Source: Synechococcus sp. UW69 (GTDB taxonomy: Bacteria > Cyanobacteriota > Cyanobacteriia > PCC-6307 > Cyanobiaceae). From it: 36,281 bases of DNA. The position numbers and the translations under genes are program-made. Position 1 is the stretch's first letter. Every line of letters begins with the position of its first letter. The notes beneath the pieces are model-generated. The model saw only the letters and a program-made list of their open reading frames with translations, was not told the DNA's origin and ran no database searches. Positions 24,611 through 33,593 of this stretch are shown piece by piece. The stretch spans positions 1-36,281 of the forward strand of contig NZ_UCNW01000012.1 of the NCBI RefSeq assembly GCF_900474185.1, in the 5' to 3' direction.

Positions 24611-25826
24611 GCTGTTCCAGACGCTTCGCTCCTCGTTTTCGCATCCAGAGCACAGCCACAGCAGCGCTGAGGCCACCGGTTAGGGCGAAGCTCGCCGACA
24701 GGCTGGTGGTCTTCACCAGCAGGGCAACAAGCAATCCACACATGCCGCCTCCGCCCAGGAAGGCGATCTGGCTCAGTCCAGCCATGCGGCCGCGCATCAC
24801 CTGTGGTGAACCGATCTGACTGATCAGGTTGCAGCTGCTCAGCAGTCCGGCGGTGCCGGCGCCGATCAGGAAGGCCATGGCCAGGCTGAATCCTGGCCCG
24901 GGTGTGCGGGCCATCCCCAGCTGGGCCACAGCGGTGACCAAGCCGAAGCTCCCGAGGGTGAGGAACGGGCGCCGGCAGAAACGTTGGCTGTTGCGTTGCA
25001 GCACCGCGCCGCCCACGATGCTTCCGGCGGCCAGCACGCTGGTGAAAAGCGCCAGGTCTCCAGGATCGGGTCCCAGCATGCGATCTGCAATCAATGGGGC
25101 CAGTCCCGGGTGGTAGAACCCGATCAGACAGAGAACGGCGGTGAAGCTGAGCACCCCCTGTAGGGTGCTGCCGCAGTGGCGCCAGGCATTGAGCAAGCTG
25201 GCGTCCTGGCCGCCGCCGCTGCGCACCTCCTGATCCCGATTCGGACTGAGCAGGAACATCACACTGGCGATCGGCAGCAGATAGCTGGCCGCATCAATGC
25301 CCAGGGCCCAGGCCGGGCCTGTGGCCACCAGTAACCAAGCGCCGATTGGGGGGCCCACCAGCTTGCCCACGTTGAACACCACCGAAAAGCTGGTGAGGTA
25401 GCCCGCCAGCTGCCCGGGTTGCTCGACCAGGATTGAGCAGTACTTGTTGCGGGCTGTCAGCTCATAGGCGCCGGCGATGCCCACCAGCAACGTGCTGCAG
25501 AGCAGCAGCAGCACCTGGGCCGTGCCTTCCAGCAGGGGGATGGCCAGCGCCCCCAGGACTGAGGCGGCCAGCAGCGCCCATTGCGCCTGCACCAGCACCC
25601 GTTCACAGCCCACCCGGTCGGTGCGCACCCCTGCCGGACCACTCACCAGCAGGGTGGGCAGTGACAACGCAGCGAAGTTCAATGCCAGCACGAAGGGATC
25701 CACCTCTCCTTTCATCAGGATCCAGCCCTTGGCGGTGATGCCGGCGAACGAACCGGCCGTGCTCACGCCGGAGGCAATCAGAAAAAGCTGGCGTTGCTGC
25801 TCGGCCTGCAGTTTGAAAAGGGTCAA
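24603..25826 (-). CDS. MFS transporter (EntS/MFS_3-like)
   Basis: A 407-residue polytopic protein with about 12 hydrophobic segments. The loop-2/3 motif reads [20 protein letters not shown], a version of the MFS G-x-x-x-D-R-x-G-R/C-R-x signature, and the second half repeats a related pattern. Segments such as [47 protein letters not shown] match the DHA3-type exporters, which include EntS. TTG 25826 is supported by a TTGA overlap with the rimO stop. The gene is read right after rimO, but a functional link is not evident. The substrate is unknown; export of a small molecule is likely. Confidence 0.83.
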   Translation of the reverse strand: MTLFKLQAEQQRQLFLIASGVSTAGSFAGITAKGWILMKGEVDPFVLALNFAALSLPTLLVSGPAGVRTDRVGCERVLVQAQWALLAASVLGALAIPLLEGTAQVLLLLCSTLLVGIAGAYELTARNKYCSILVEQPGQLAGYLTSFSVVFNVGKLVGPPIGAWLLVATGPAWALGIDAASYLLPIASVMFLLSPNRDQEVRSGGGQDASLLNAWRHCGSTLQGVLSFTAVLCLIGFYHPGLAPLIADRMLGPDPGDLALFTSVLAAGSIVGGAVLQRNSQRFCRRPFLTLGSFGLVTAVAQLGMARTPGPGFSLAMAFLIGAGTAGLLSSCNLISQIGSPQVMRGRMAGLSQIAFLGGGGMCGLLVALLVKTTSLSASFALTGGLSAAVAVLWMRKRGAKRLEQLR

Positions 25827-27199
25827 CCCTGGCGTCTCGCTGCGGCCACCATGGCGCGGGCACCGACAATCCGCCCGCTGAGGTCGTAGATGTCAGCACC
25901 GGTGATCTCCACCGGCATCAGGCTCCCCGGTGCGGCCTGTTGACCATCGGCGCCGGGTTGCACCCGCACTTCGCCGTCCACTTCTGGAGCAAAGCGGGCG
26001 CAGCGACCGATCATCTCGCCGGTTTGCGGGTTGTGTTGTTCGATCAGGACGTCCACGGTGCGGCCCACCCAGCGACTGTTGCGTTCCGCCGAAATCGGTT
26101 GCTGCAGCGCCATCAGGGCATCCTTGCGGGCCTGGGCCACCTCTGGATCGACGTGATCGGGCAGGTCGGCTGCTGCGGTGCCGTCCTCTGGCGAGAAGGT
26201 GAACACTCCAACATGATCGAAGCGCTGGCGCTCGAGGAAGCCCATCAGGTGCTGAAAATGCTCCTCGGTTTCGCCTGGGAATCCCACGATCAACGTGGTG
26301 CGCAGCACCGCGTCGGGGAGTTGCTCGCGGATCTGATCCAGCAGGCGGTCGTTCACATCCGCTTGCCAGGGGCGGTTCATCGACCGCAGCACCTCTGGAT
26401 GGCTGTGCTGCAACGGCAGATCCAGATAAGGCACAACATTCGGCACGTCCCGGTATGCCGCCAGCACATCCGGTGTCAGGCCGGTGGGATAGGCGTAGTG
26501 CACACGGATCCAGGGGATCTCCACTTCCCCTAGGGCACGAAGCAGCTCCGCCAGCTTGGGTTTGCCGTAGAGGTCGAGCCCGTAGTTGGTTGTGATCTGG
26601 CTGATCAGGATCAGCTCCTGCACTCCCTGCTCAGCCAATTGGTGGGCTTCAGCCACGATCGATTCAATGGGCCGGCTGCGCTGATCTCCCCGCAGCTTCG
26701 GAATGATGCAGAAGGCGCAGCGGTAGTCGCAGCCTTCAGCCACCTTCAGGAAGGCCACTGCCTGATCGGTGGTGCGCTGGCGCGCTAGATGTTCATCGCC
26801 CACAAAGGTGGGCACAGCGCTGACTTGGTTGACCCGCTCCCCTGCTTCCACCCGCTGCAGCACGTCAACGATGTGCTGGTAATCGCCGGTTCCCACAATG
26901 GCCTTGGCTTCCGGAATCGACTCCAGTAATTCCTCCTGGAAATGCTGGGCCAGGCATCCCGCGATGATCAGCTCCTTGCCCTGTTCTGCCAGTCCCACCA
27001 GGGTTCGCACCGATTCCTCGCGGGCGTCCTGAATGAAGCTGCAGGTGTTCACCACCACCACGGCGGCATCGTTTTCATCGGTGCTAACGCCATAGCCCGC
27101 TTCCGCCAGCAGCCCCACCATGTGTTCGGTGTCGACCCGATTCTTCTCGCACCCCAGGTGGGCGAACGCGACCGTCGGTTTTGTCGGGGTGCTTGTCAT
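25823..27199 (-). CDS. rimO: Ribosomal protein uS12 methylthiotransferase
   Basis: A 458-residue radical SAM methylthiotransferase that adds a methylthio group to the conserved Asp of ribosomal protein S12. The N-terminal UPF0004 domain has the three cluster Cys in [11 protein letters not shown] (Cys17), NTCSF and AGCLAQ. The radical SAM motif is [15 protein letters not shown], and the C-terminal TRAM domain starts near [17 protein letters not shown]. The motifs LGCEKN and IIPKLRG fit RimO better than MiaB. The start is ATG 27199; a GTG directly upstream at 27202 is possible. It is divergent from the VKOR gene. Confidence 0.93.
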   Translation of the reverse strand: MTSTPTKPTVAFAHLGCEKNRVDTEHMVGLLAEAGYGVSTDENDAAVVVVNTCSFIQDAREESVRTLVGLAEQGKELIIAGCLAQHFQEELLESIPEAKAIVGTGDYQHIVDVLQRVEAGERVNQVSAVPTFVGDEHLARQRTTDQAVAFLKVAEGCDYRCAFCIIPKLRGDQRSRPIESIVAEAHQLAEQGVQELILISQITTNYGLDLYGKPKLAELLRALGEVEIPWIRVHYAYPTGLTPDVLAAYRDVPNVVPYLDLPLQHSHPEVLRSMNRPWQADVNDRLLDQIREQLPDAVLRTTLIVGFPGETEEHFQHLMGFLERQRFDHVGVFTFSPEDGTAAADLPDHVDPEVAQARKDALMALQQPISAERNSRWVGRTVDVLIEQHNPQTGEMIGRCARFAPEVDGEVRVQPGADGQQAAPGSLMPVEITGADIYDLSGRIVGARAMVAAARRQG

Positions 27200-27284
27200 C
27201 ACGTCGCCGGCAGGCCATCTCTCAGCCTACGAAGCGGCTTGATCACGCTGGAACTGACAGAATTCGAATACTTGAAGATCAAGG

Positions 27285-28214
27285 ATGGGCACCACCCGTC
27301 TCGTTAGCCGTCGACGCCAAGATTCAGGCGCGAAATGGGCCCGCATCGCCATGGCGGTGCTGGCCACTGCTGGGCTGATCGACACCGGTTCGATCACCCT
27401 CAAGCGCTGGGGCCTGCTTGGCAACCTCACCTGTCCGATGGGGGCTGACGGTTGCGACAAGGTGCTCAACAGCGCCTGGGGGACGGTCTTCGCTGAGATC
27501 CCTCTTTCGCTGATAGGAGTGCTGGCCTATGGCGCGGTGCTCCTGATGGCGCTGCTGCCCTTGTTGCCAGGTCTGCAGGAAAACAAGGCCGACCTCTCGC
27601 GACGCACCTGGTGGGGCCTGTTCACGGTCTCCCTAGCGATGGCCGTCTTCAGCGGTGTGCTGCTGGGCGTGATGCTGCTCAAGATTCAGGCTTTCTGTTT
27701 CTTCTGTGTTCTCTCCGCGGCGCTGTCCCTGGCTTTGTTGGTGCTCTCCATCATTGGAGGCGGCTGGGAGGATCTGGGGCAGCTGCTGTTCCGCGGTGTG
27801 CTGCTGGCCCTGGCCGTGCTTCTGGGGGGCTTGATTTGGGCGTCGGTGGTCGATCCCAATCGGCCCGAGACCGTGGCCAGCGGCACCGGCGTTGCCCCGC
27901 TCGTCACGACCGAGAGCACACCTGCGTCGATCGCCTTGGCCGAGCACCTCACCAGCAGTGGCGCGGTGATGTATTCCGCTTACTGGTGCCCCCATTGCCA
28001 TGACCAGAAGGAGCTTTTCGGCAAGCAGGCTTCCGATCAGCTCAAGGTGGTTGAGTGCGCGCCTGATGGTGAAAACAATCAGGCTGACCTCTGCCGCAGC
28101 AAAGGATTAGAGGGCTTCCCCAGCTGGGAGATCAATGGCAGCGTCGACTCCGGCGTGAAAGGGCTCGACACCTTGGCGGAACTCAGCGGCTACGACGGCA
28201 ACACCGACTTCTAA
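27285..28214 (+). CDS. VKOR-thioredoxin fusion, disulfide-forming membrane oxidase
   Basis: A 309-residue protein. The membrane VKOR domain (about 20-185) has loop cysteines Cys50 and Cys57, and the quinone-side active pair Cys138-FF-Cys141. After a linker, a C-terminal thioredoxin-like domain (about 215-309) has the active site WCPHC (Cys235/Cys238) and a second Cys pair around CAPDGENNQADLC. This is the cyanobacterial/LTO1 arrangement, which oxidises cysteines in periplasmic or lumenal proteins and passes electrons to quinone. PsbO and other lumenal proteins are the known LTO1 clients in plants. The N-terminus is basic (cytosolic). It converges with nadB with only 1 nt between. Confidence 0.93.
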   Translation: MGTTRLVSRRRQDSGAKWARIAMAVLATAGLIDTGSITLKRWGLLGNLTCPMGADGCDKVLNSAWGTVFAEIPLSLIGVLAYGAVLLMALLPLLPGLQENKADLSRRTWWGLFTVSLAMAVFSGVLLGVMLLKIQAFCFFCVLSAALSLALLVLSIIGGGWEDLGQLLFRGVLLALAVLLGGLIWASVVDPNRPETVASGTGVAPLVTTESTPASIALAEHLTSSGAVMYSAYWCPHCHDQKELFGKQASDQLKVVECAPDGENNQADLCRSKGLEGFPSWEINGSVDSGVKGLDTLAELSGYDGNTDF

Positions 28215-28215
28215 A

Positions 28216-29874
28216 TCAAGGGCGCACGGCTCGGGTGAAGATGCCCTGCTCTCGTTGCTGCCTGGAATGCTGCCGCCATTGCGGCAGCGGCGCGGGAGCA
28301 TCGCTGCGGTAATGACCGCCTCGGCTTTCGCCGCGAAACAGGCAGGCCTCCAGCATCAGACGGCTGGTTAAAAGCCGGTGGTGCAGATCCAGCAACAGGT
28401 TCAGATCGCGTCGGCTGCTTTCCGCCAGCAGGCGAGGGGCACAGGGGTCCGCTCGCAGCAAGGCCTGAAGCAGAGGCTGCTGTTCCAGGTGCTGTTCGTC
28501 CTCCTTGACCTTGGTGAGGGCCTTGCGCAGTCCGGAGGCGGACCGCTCCACACCCGCCCGCCGCCAGCAGAGTTGTCGCAGCTGTTCGATCGCGTCGATC
28601 AACTGCGAACTACTGCTCCCGTCCAGGTCGAGCTCGAGGGGTTGGGCTGTGCCGTTGGTAGGTGTCGGCAGGGCTGGCCCGAGCTCGATCTCCTTGAGTC
28701 GATTGGCGAACACCAGGCACTCCATCAGGGAGTTGCTGGCCAGACGGTTGGCCCCATGCAGGCCGGTGCAGGCCACCTCCCCCACGGCATAAAGCCCCGG
28801 CAGTGTGGTGGCGGCCTGCAGATCCGTGGCGACTCCTCCCATCCAGTAGTGGGCAGCCGGGGCCACGGGAATCGGCCGTTCCAAGGGATTGAGTCCGAGT
28901 TCATCGCAGCGGTCCAGGATTGTTGGGAAGCGTCGCTCCGCTTGGTCGCGCGGGATGGCGGCGAAGTCCAGCCACATCTGTTTCACCTGCTGCCGCTGCA
29001 TGGCTTGCATTAAGGCCCGGCTCACCTGATCCCGCGGTGAGAGGTCGCGTTGGCGCAGATGGGCCACAGGGCTGCCCCCGAGGGAATCCACCAGCACTCC
29101 ACCTTCGCCGCGAACGGCTTCGGAGATCAGAAAACAGGGGGCGTCATCCAGGCGGATGGCCGTGGGATGGAATTGCACGAACTCCAGATCTTCCACTGCA
29201 GCCCCCGCTTGCCAGGCCAGGGCGATGCCTTCGCCGCAGGCCTGGGCAGGATTGGTGGTGTTGGCAAACAGATGGCCTCCCCCGCCGCTGGCCAGCACGA
29301 CAGCGCGGGCTTCGATGCCGTGAAGATTCGCCCCATCCAGCACCTGCACGCCGCAGCAGCGCCTATCGCGCACCAGCAGCTGGGTCACCCGGACGCCGCG
29401 GCGGTGCAGCAACCCCGGCCGTTGCTCGACACGATCCCGCAGCACATCCACAAGAGCCCGTCCGGTTTGGTCCTGCACATGCAGGACTCGCCTGTGGCTG
29501 TGGGCTGCTTCCAGGGTGGTGGCAAGACCGTCTTGATCCCGGTCAAAAGCCATGCCCAGTTGGTCAAGACGATCCACGCAATGGGGTGCCTCCTGCACCA
29601 GCAGTCGCACCGCATCGCCATCACAGAGGTCAGCTCCTGCCAGAAGGGTGTCCTCGGCATGGCTGTCGGCGCTGTCTTCCTTCCGGGTCACCGCGGCGAT
29701 GCCGCCCTGGGCCCAGCGGCTGGAGGAACGCCGCCCCGTGTTGCGGTTGAGAAGTAAGACCTTCAGCTCTGGGGGTAGATCGAGGCAGGTCATCAACCCA
29801 GCTGCCCCGGCACCGATCACCACCACGTCCCAGGGACCTGAGGGGATGGGATCAGAGCAGCGGGGCTGTGCCAT
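28216..29874 (-). CDS. nadB: L-aspartate oxidase
   Basis: A 552-codon reading frame (551 residues plus stop). This FAD enzyme oxidises aspartate to iminoaspartate, the first step of de novo NAD synthesis. The dinucleotide motif is VVVIGAGAAGLM (17-28), then RSSSRWAQGGIAAV, LASGGGGHLFANTTNP, EFVQFHPTAI, and the FAD-binding HGANRLASNSLMECLVF. A helical succinate-dehydrogenase-like C-terminal domain ends LMLEACLFRGESRGGHYRSD. ATG 29874 is chosen; a start further up would run through the psbU terminator. psbU lies upstream on the same strand but is separated by that terminator. Confidence 0.93.
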   Translation of the reverse strand: MAQPRCSDPIPSGPWDVVVIGAGAAGLMTCLDLPPELKVLLLNRNTGRRSSSRWAQGGIAAVTRKEDSADSHAEDTLLAGADLCDGDAVRLLVQEAPHCVDRLDQLGMAFDRDQDGLATTLEAAHSHRRVLHVQDQTGRALVDVLRDRVEQRPGLLHRRGVRVTQLLVRDRRCCGVQVLDGANLHGIEARAVVLASGGGGHLFANTTNPAQACGEGIALAWQAGAAVEDLEFVQFHPTAIRLDDAPCFLISEAVRGEGGVLVDSLGGSPVAHLRQRDLSPRDQVSRALMQAMQRQQVKQMWLDFAAIPRDQAERRFPTILDRCDELGLNPLERPIPVAPAAHYWMGGVATDLQAATTLPGLYAVGEVACTGLHGANRLASNSLMECLVFANRLKEIELGPALPTPTNGTAQPLELDLDGSSSSQLIDAIEQLRQLCWRRAGVERSASGLRKALTKVKEDEQHLEQQPLLQALLRADPCAPRLLAESSRRDLNLLLDLHHRLLTSRLMLEACLFRGESRGGHYRSDAPAPLPQWRQHSRQQREQGIFTRAVRP

Positions 29875-29883
29875 CACGGGGAC

Positions 29884-29910
29884 AAAAAAACCGCCGGTGG
29901 TCCGGCGGTT
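29884..29910 (-). terminator. Rho-independent terminator of psbU
   Basis: On the minus strand, AACCGCCGG and CCGGCGGTT form a 9-bp perfect stem with an ACCA loop, followed by a T run (the As at 29884-29890). It lies 35 bp after the psbU stop and just before the nadB start, so nadB probably needs read-through or its own promoter. Confidence 0.9.
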
Positions 29911-29945
29911 CAAACAATCACAGTCATTGTGACGGGGTTAATGGA

Positions 29946-30353
29946 TCAGCGGTACTGACCGTCATTGATGCGGTCGTCGCCCTCATTCAGAGCAATGGAG
30001 GGAGGAGTGACAGTGAAATTGTCGCGATACTTGGCGAAGAGCTCTTGCTGACGATCAGTCAGGTCGAGAGACAGCACGTCGTCAACGCTGTCGTATGGGC
30101 CGCCAAGAACAATTTTCCCGGCCATGGTCGGATACATGCCAGGAAATTGCTGGAAGCGACGCACGGAGGAGTTGTTGAGGTCGACCTTGCCTTCACGTTC
30201 AGCAATCTTGTCGTCCACAACGTTGCGGATCTCGTTGCCGGAATACTTGCTGCGAAGGTCGTCGTCGGCATAAACGCTGTTGGGAAGCACAAGGCCTGCC
30301 ATCAGACTTGCCATCACCAGTGCGCCGGTCAGCCAGCTCAGAAGCCGCTTCAT
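29946..30353 (-). CDS. psbU: Photosystem II 12 kDa extrinsic protein
   Basis: A 135-residue precursor with a signal peptide cleaved after VYA (residue 29), giving a mature lumenal protein of 106 residues. Core sequence DKIAEREGKVDLNNSSVRRFQQFPGMYPTMAGKIV contains the helix-hairpin-helix-like fold of PsbU, followed by LSLDLTDRQQELFAKY. PsbU stabilises the oxygen-evolving complex on the lumen side of PSII together with PsbO and PsbV. The gene has its own terminator, fitting a highly expressed single-gene transcript. The 112-bp region upstream must contain its promoter; no strong hexamer pair is visible. Confidence 0.95.
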   Translation of the reverse strand: MKRLLSWLTGALVMASLMAGLVLPNSVYADDDLRSKYSGNEIRNVVDDKIAEREGKVDLNNSSVRRFQQFPGMYPTMAGKIVLGGPYDSVDDVLSLDLTDRQQELFAKYRDNFTVTPPSIALNEGDDRINDGQYR

Positions 30354-30465
30354 CTCAACTCTCGATCAGGGGTCAGAACGGGACGACCGGCGTTGCCGGC
30401 TCGGGAAGACTACAAGTCGTTGCCCCTTTAAAGCCTCTGATTTGCAGCAGCTTTTGCAGTTCGTT

Positions 30466-31176
30466 TCACTCGATCAGCCCGCTGAGCCCGGGCTGCAGCA
30501 ACGCCGAGAGCAGGAATAATCCGTCTACCCAAAGGGTTGTGATCAACACAGCAGCTGCCATGGCTCCGGTCTCACCGTTGGAATCGTTGCCATTCGTGTT
30601 CAGGCGACGTCCAACGAATAGGACGATCGCAGCAGCAATCATCAGGGTGACCATGGGCAGGGGCTGAAGCAAATGCAGCCCTGCCTGATGCAGCAGTAGA
30701 GGAGCCTGATCCAGGGAAGCGGTCACGACTGGCGGCCAGAACTGCATCACGCCGGTGGCCGCCATGGCCAGGTCTGTGCAGGCTGTACCCAATAAAGATG
30801 ACAAATAAAACGTTGCCGCCAGCCGCCAGCGGCCCTGCAGGCCACCCAAGGCAACAGGCAAAGCGAAGGCTTCGACGGGCAGGTGCAGCACGGGATGGGC
30901 CCGCAGCCAACCCCAGAAAATGCAGCCCGCAAGCCAGCTACCGCTGAAACCAACGAGAAGGGAACCCAGGTCGGATGCCGTCTGGGAGCGGCTCTGATGC
31001 AACACCAGGCCGGCTGCAATCAGAACACCCGTGAAAAGGGTTGCTGAGAAAGGATCCAGGCGAACCCAAGGTGCCTGCAGAAACACAGGCAGCACCACCA
31101 TTGCTGCAGCGATGCGCGCGACCGGAAAGGACCACGACCGAGCGGAGGCTGAGGTTTGCCAGGTGCCGCCGATCAA
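30466..31176 (-). CDS. DUF3120 family membrane protein
   Basis: A 236-residue protein with about six hydrophobic segments. It has FLQAPWVRLDPFSATLFTGVLIAAGL, then LGSLLVGFSGSWLAGCIFWGWLRAHPVLHLPVEAFALPVALGG, which matches the cyanobacterial DUF3120 family as I remember it. A second conserved stretch is LSSLLGTACTDLAMAATGVMQFWP. Function unknown. The start is uncertain: TTG 31176 is the furthest upstream start in the frame, and internal ATG codons (the first at residue 25, MVVLPVF) would shorten it. It ends 112 bp before psbU, same strand, and is divergent from uppP. Confidence 0.72.
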   Translation of the reverse strand: MIGGTWQTSASARSWSFPVARIAAAMVVLPVFLQAPWVRLDPFSATLFTGVLIAAGLVLHQSRSQTASDLGSLLVGFSGSWLAGCIFWGWLRAHPVLHLPVEAFALPVALGGLQGRWRLAATFYLSSLLGTACTDLAMAATGVMQFWPPVVTASLDQAPLLLHQAGLHLLQPLPMVTLMIAAAIVLFVGRRLNTNGNDSNGETGAMAAAVLITTLWVDGLFLLSALLQPGLSGLIE

Positions 31177-31287
31177 ATCCTTTTCATGAAGAAAGTCACG
31201 GAACCTTAGAAGACATCTTCAAGTGACGCGGCCGACATCCCTGCCTTGCGGGCCGGGGATACCGTCAAGGCGACATCTGTTGTCTCG

Positions 31288-32151
31288 ATGGCGGACCCCT
31301 CTGCATCCATAACCCTGCTTGAGGCCTGCTGGCGTGATCTGGTGCTGGGAGTGGTGCAGGGACTCACTGAATTTCTGCCGATCAGCAGCACCGCTCACCT
31401 AAAGGTGGTGCCTGTGCTCTTGGGTTGGGGCGACCCTGGCGTTTCCGTCACCGCCGCGATTCAACTGGGCAGCATCGTTGCGGTGATCGCCTATTTCCGC
31501 AGCGATCTCAGCCAGGTGCTGCGGGGAATCAGTCGTGCCATTCGCCATGGCCAGTGGCGGGAGCCAGAGGCACGTCTTGGACTCGCCATGGCGGTGGGCA
31601 CCCTGCCGATCCTGGTGGTCGGGCTGGGCATCAAATTCTTCTGGGCTCAGGGTTACGAACAGTCGCCCCTACGCAGTGTTCTTTCCATTGCGATCGTCTC
31701 GATCGTGATGGCTTTGTTGCTTGCTTTGGCGGAACGGGCTGGAACCCGTCGCAGGCAGCTCCCGGATGTTTCAGGGCGTGATGGCTTCGTGGTGGGCGTG
31801 GCGCAGGCGTTGGCCTTGATTCCAGGGGTGTCCCGTTCTGGCAGCACCCTCACAGCTGCCCTGTTCGATGGTTGGCAGCGGGGCGACGCCGCACGCTTCT
31901 CTTTCCTGCTCGGCATCCCCGCAATCACGATTGCGGGGCTGGTGGAACTCAAGGATGCTCTGGATGCCAGTGCTGGTAACGGCCCCCTCCCGTTGTTGGT
32001 AGGCATTTTTTCAGCTGCCTTGGTGTCCTGGCTGGCGATTGATTGGTTGCTGAAGTTCCTCCAGCGCCACAGCACTTGGATCTTTGTTGCCTACCGGCTG
32101 CTCTTCGGTCTGCTTCTGCTGGTCTGGTGGGGCGCTCACGGCGCACACTGA
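31288..32151 (+). CDS. uppP: Undecaprenyl-diphosphatase
   Basis: A 287-residue polytopic enzyme (BacA) that recycles the lipid carrier for peptidoglycan and other glycans. The first catalytic motif is QGLTEFLPISSTAH (24-37), with Glu28 and the Ser-Ser-Thr group. The second is PGVSRSGST (179-187), with the essential Arg183. ATG 31288 is chosen because the family begins shortly before the first helix; a TTG at 31246 would add 14 residues. It is followed after 19 bp by the TIGR03279 gene on the same strand. Confidence 0.93.
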   Translation: MADPSASITLLEACWRDLVLGVVQGLTEFLPISSTAHLKVVPVLLGWGDPGVSVTAAIQLGSIVAVIAYFRSDLSQVLRGISRAIRHGQWREPEARLGLAMAVGTLPILVVGLGIKFFWAQGYEQSPLRSVLSIAIVSIVMALLLALAERAGTRRRQLPDVSGRDGFVVGVAQALALIPGVSRSGSTLTAALFDGWQRGDAARFSFLLGIPAITIAGLVELKDALDASAGNGPLPLLVGIFSAALVSWLAIDWLLKFLQRHSTWIFVAYRLLFGLLLLVWWGAHGAH

Positions 32152-32170
32152 GTTCAGATGAAGTCGGCTT

Positions 32171-33568
32171 GTGTGGAATGAGCCATCCGCTGGAGTTGCC
32201 GTAGCAGCTCTGGATCCAACCAGCAGTGGCCGCCAGCCTCAGCCTGCTGTGGTGGCCTCCGTAGAGGCCGGCTCGATCGGGGAGGAGTTGGGTTTTGAGC
32301 CGGGCGATCAGTTGCTCAGCATCAACGGCATTCGACCACGAGATCTGATCGATTACCGCTACCTCTGCGTGGATGAGGAGCTTTGCCTTGAGGTGCGTGA
32401 TGCAGCTGGTGCTCTGCATCAGGTGGAGTTGGAAAAGGAGGCTGATGACGGTCTTGGCCTGGCCTTCACCGAGGCCCTGTTTGATGGCTTGCGTCAGTGC
32501 AATAACAATTGTCCGTTCTGTTTCATCGATCAACAGCCCCCAGGCCGGCGCGACAGTCTTTACCTAAAAGACGACGATTACCGGCTGAGCTTTCTCTATG
32601 GCTCCTATCTGACCCTCACCAATCTGGGCGAGGCCGATTGGCAGCGGATTGAGGAGCAGCGTTTATCTCCCTTGTTTGTATCGGTGCATGCCACGGAGCC
32701 CGACCTGCGCTCCCGGCTGCTGGTGAACCCGCGTGCTGCCCAGGTGATGGATCAGCTCGCCTGGTTTGACCAGCGTGATCTGCAGATTCATGCCCAGGTG
32801 GTGGTCTGCCCAGGGCTTAATGACGGTCCTGCACTGGAGAGGACCTTGGACGACCTGGCGTCCTTCGCGTCTGGCCCCTGGCCGGCGGTGTTGTCCGCAG
32901 CGGTTGTTCCGGTGGGGCTTACCCGGTTCAGGCCGGCTGAAGATGGCCTTGTTCCTGTGGATCCGGCCTGTGCCCGGCAGGTGATTGCCCAGGTGGAACC
33001 CATGCAGCAGAACTTCCAGGCGGCCTTGGGCACTCGCTTTGCTTGGCTCTCGGATGAGTGGTACTTGATGGCTGGGTTGCCGTTGCCGCCTCGGGATGAC
33101 TACGAGGATCTTCCGCAGCAGGAGAACGGTGTGGGCAGCATTCGAGCCTTCCTCGAAGCTCTGGATGCCGCGACTGAAGACCTGCCCAGAGCGGTTCCGC
33201 AGCCCCGTCGTTGCAGCTGGGTGGTGGGTCAGATCGTCGCACAGGCATTGCAGCCCGTGGCCGAACGGTTGAATGGCGTTGATGGTGTCGAGTTTCACCT
33301 GATCGGACTGCCGAGTCCCTATTGGGGGCAGGACCAAGTGGTGACCGGACTGTTGACAGGTCAGGATCTGCTCAGTGGGTTGCAGGGGCGAGATCTTGGC
33401 GATGAGCTGCTGCTGCCGTCGGTGATGTTGCGGCAGGGGCAGCCTGTGTTCCTCGATGACATGACCTTGGAGGCCCTAGCCGCGCAGCTGCCGGTCCCCA
33501 TCCGGATTGTGCATGGGGCGGCTGACGTCGTGGCCTCAGTTTTGAGTGCCGTAGGAAAAAGTCCCTAA
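32171..33568 (+). CDS. PDZ/radical-SAM/DUF512 protein (TIGR03279 family)
   Basis: A 465-residue cyanobacteria-associated protein. Residues about 26-90 are a PDZ-like domain (VVASVEAGSIGEELGFEPGD and INGIRPRDLIDYRY). The cluster motif is CNNNCPFC (Cys110, Cys114, Cys117) followed by FIDQQPPGRRDSLYLKDDDYRLSFLYG. The C-terminal half is DUF512-like, with LLPSVMLRQGQPVFLDDMT. The reaction is unknown; family annotations describe a putative Fe-S oxidoreductase. The start is uncertain: GTG 32171 gives a 25-residue leader before the PDZ domain, and GTG codons just before VASVEAG are alternatives. Confidence 0.87.
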   Translation: MWNEPSAGVAVAALDPTSSGRQPQPAVVASVEAGSIGEELGFEPGDQLLSINGIRPRDLIDYRYLCVDEELCLEVRDAAGALHQVELEKEADDGLGLAFTEALFDGLRQCNNNCPFCFIDQQPPGRRDSLYLKDDDYRLSFLYGSYLTLTNLGEADWQRIEEQRLSPLFVSVHATEPDLRSRLLVNPRAAQVMDQLAWFDQRDLQIHAQVVVCPGLNDGPALERTLDDLASFASGPWPAVLSAAVVPVGLTRFRPAEDGLVPVDPACARQVIAQVEPMQQNFQAALGTRFAWLSDEWYLMAGLPLPPRDDYEDLPQQENGVGSIRAFLEALDAATEDLPRAVPQPRRCSWVVGQIVAQALQPVAERLNGVDGVEFHLIGLPSPYWGQDQVVTGLLTGQDLLSGLQGRDLGDELLLPSVMLRQGQPVFLDDMTLEALAAQLPVPIRIVHGAADVVASVLSAVGKSP

Positions 33569-33593
33569 GCTCCGCCAAAGGTTTTTGATTGCT

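Noticed and set aside
30387-30399. CCGGC-GTT-GCCGG hairpin upstream of psbU
   Set aside because: Only 5-bp arms, no T run and no clear relation to a promoter or start; expected by chance in GC-rich DNA.
29868-30431. Plus-strand frame across the psbU terminator and psbU
   Set aside because: It reads through the hairpin and is antisense to a well-recognised PSII gene.
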